Below are positions 14,543 through 14,666 of a DNA stretch of 14,666 nucleotides, piece after piece. The notes under the pieces were generated by a model, which did not search any database, was not told the origin of the DNA, and saw only the letters and a list, made by a program, of their open reading frames with translations. The stretch lies in contig CABUBY010000039.1 of the NCBI GenBank assembly GCA_902489955.1, positions 1 through 14,666 on the forward strand, written 5' to 3'. The stretch's first letter is position 1; every line of letters starts with the position of its first letter. Position numbers and translations under genes: made by a program. The DNA is from an uncultured Collinsella sp. Lineage in GTDB: Bacteria; Actinomycetota; Coriobacteriia; Coriobacteriales; Coriobacteriaceae.

Positions 14543-14660
14543 GTTTCGCGGCAAAGCCGCGAAACAGCGAAGGGGACGGAATACCCGGCCAACTACGTCC
14601 TTCATCCGCCCACACAATCCGAGGACGTAGTCGTAGCAGGATCTGAGGGCTGACCTTCGC
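14543..14660. repeat. Nested inverted repeats at the window end
   Basis: Three inverted repeats lie close together: GTTTCGCGGC-AAA-GCCGCGAAAC (14543-14565), a perfect ten-base stem; ACTACGTCCT/AGGACGTAGT (14592-14601 and 14622-14631), also perfect; and GCGAAGG/CCTTCGC (14567-14573 and 14654-14660) enclosing the second. The order suggests a folded element, possibly a mobile repeat or untranslated RNA, but the window ends at 14666 so its boundary is unknown. Confidence 0.5.
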
Positions 14661-14666
14661 GGACAT

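Noticed and set aside
14255..14653. 132-codon plus-strand open frame
   Set aside because: No ribosome site stands out, it crosses the A+T-rich region and the inverted repeats, and the composition changes halfway.
14421..14666. 81-codon minus-strand open frame reaching the window edge
   Set aside because: It reads through the perfect inverted repeats and has no recognisable motif. It might be the tail of a gene beyond the edge, but nothing in the window supports that.

Overview
The window is a G+C-rich bacterial chromosome segment, apart from an A+T-rich patch at about 14150-14470. The gene content suggests a gut-associated Coriobacteriia actinobacterium such as Collinsella: two LytS/LytTR two-component systems with short two-helix sensors, a C39-type peptidase behind a long polar tail, a zinc-dependent phospholipase C domain protein, and an isolated carbamate kinase. 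This placement is inferred from gene style and has not been searched. Ten of the eleven solid genes are on the minus strand; only the C39-like peptidase is on the plus strand.

Layout, left to right: a YfcE/MJ0936-type phosphodiesterase (20-487); a response regulator (584-1300), histidine kinase (1373-2716) and glycosyltransferase (2713-3900), read in the order glycosyltransferase, kinase, regulator, with an ATGA overlap; a UMF1-type MFS transporter (4072-5331); a zinc-dependent phospholipase C-like protein (5434-6378); a second LytTR regulator and LytS-like kinase (6471-7205 and 7244-8629); an amidohydrolase (8748-10025); an APC amino-acid permease (10157-11608); a 354-bp gene-free interval; the C39-like membrane peptidase (11963-12964); a palindromic repeat and hairpin (12964-13087); carbamate kinase (13153-14115); and a 551-bp gene-free end with an A+T-rich part and nested inverted repeats.

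Two modules stand out. In the first, a cytoplasmic GT-A-type glycosyltransferase is translationally coupled to a sensor kinase and its LytTR regulator. This suggests control of surface glycan synthesis. In the second, a permease and an amidohydrolase are followed on the same strand by a paralogous sensor and regulator. This looks like import and hydrolysis of an amino-acid-like or peptide-like compound with a dedicated sensing system. The permease, amidohydrolase and carbamate kinase genes have strongly biased, G/C-ending codons that suggest high expression, unlike the regulators. Carbamate kinase could make ATP from carbamoyl phosphate, but no ornithine carbamoyltransferase or arginine deiminase is in view.

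No tRNA, rRNA, CRISPR array or intact transposase was seen. Several start sites are shorter than the longest open frame because a Shine-Dalgarno sequence points to an internal start: 1300, 6378, 8629, 11963 and 14115.
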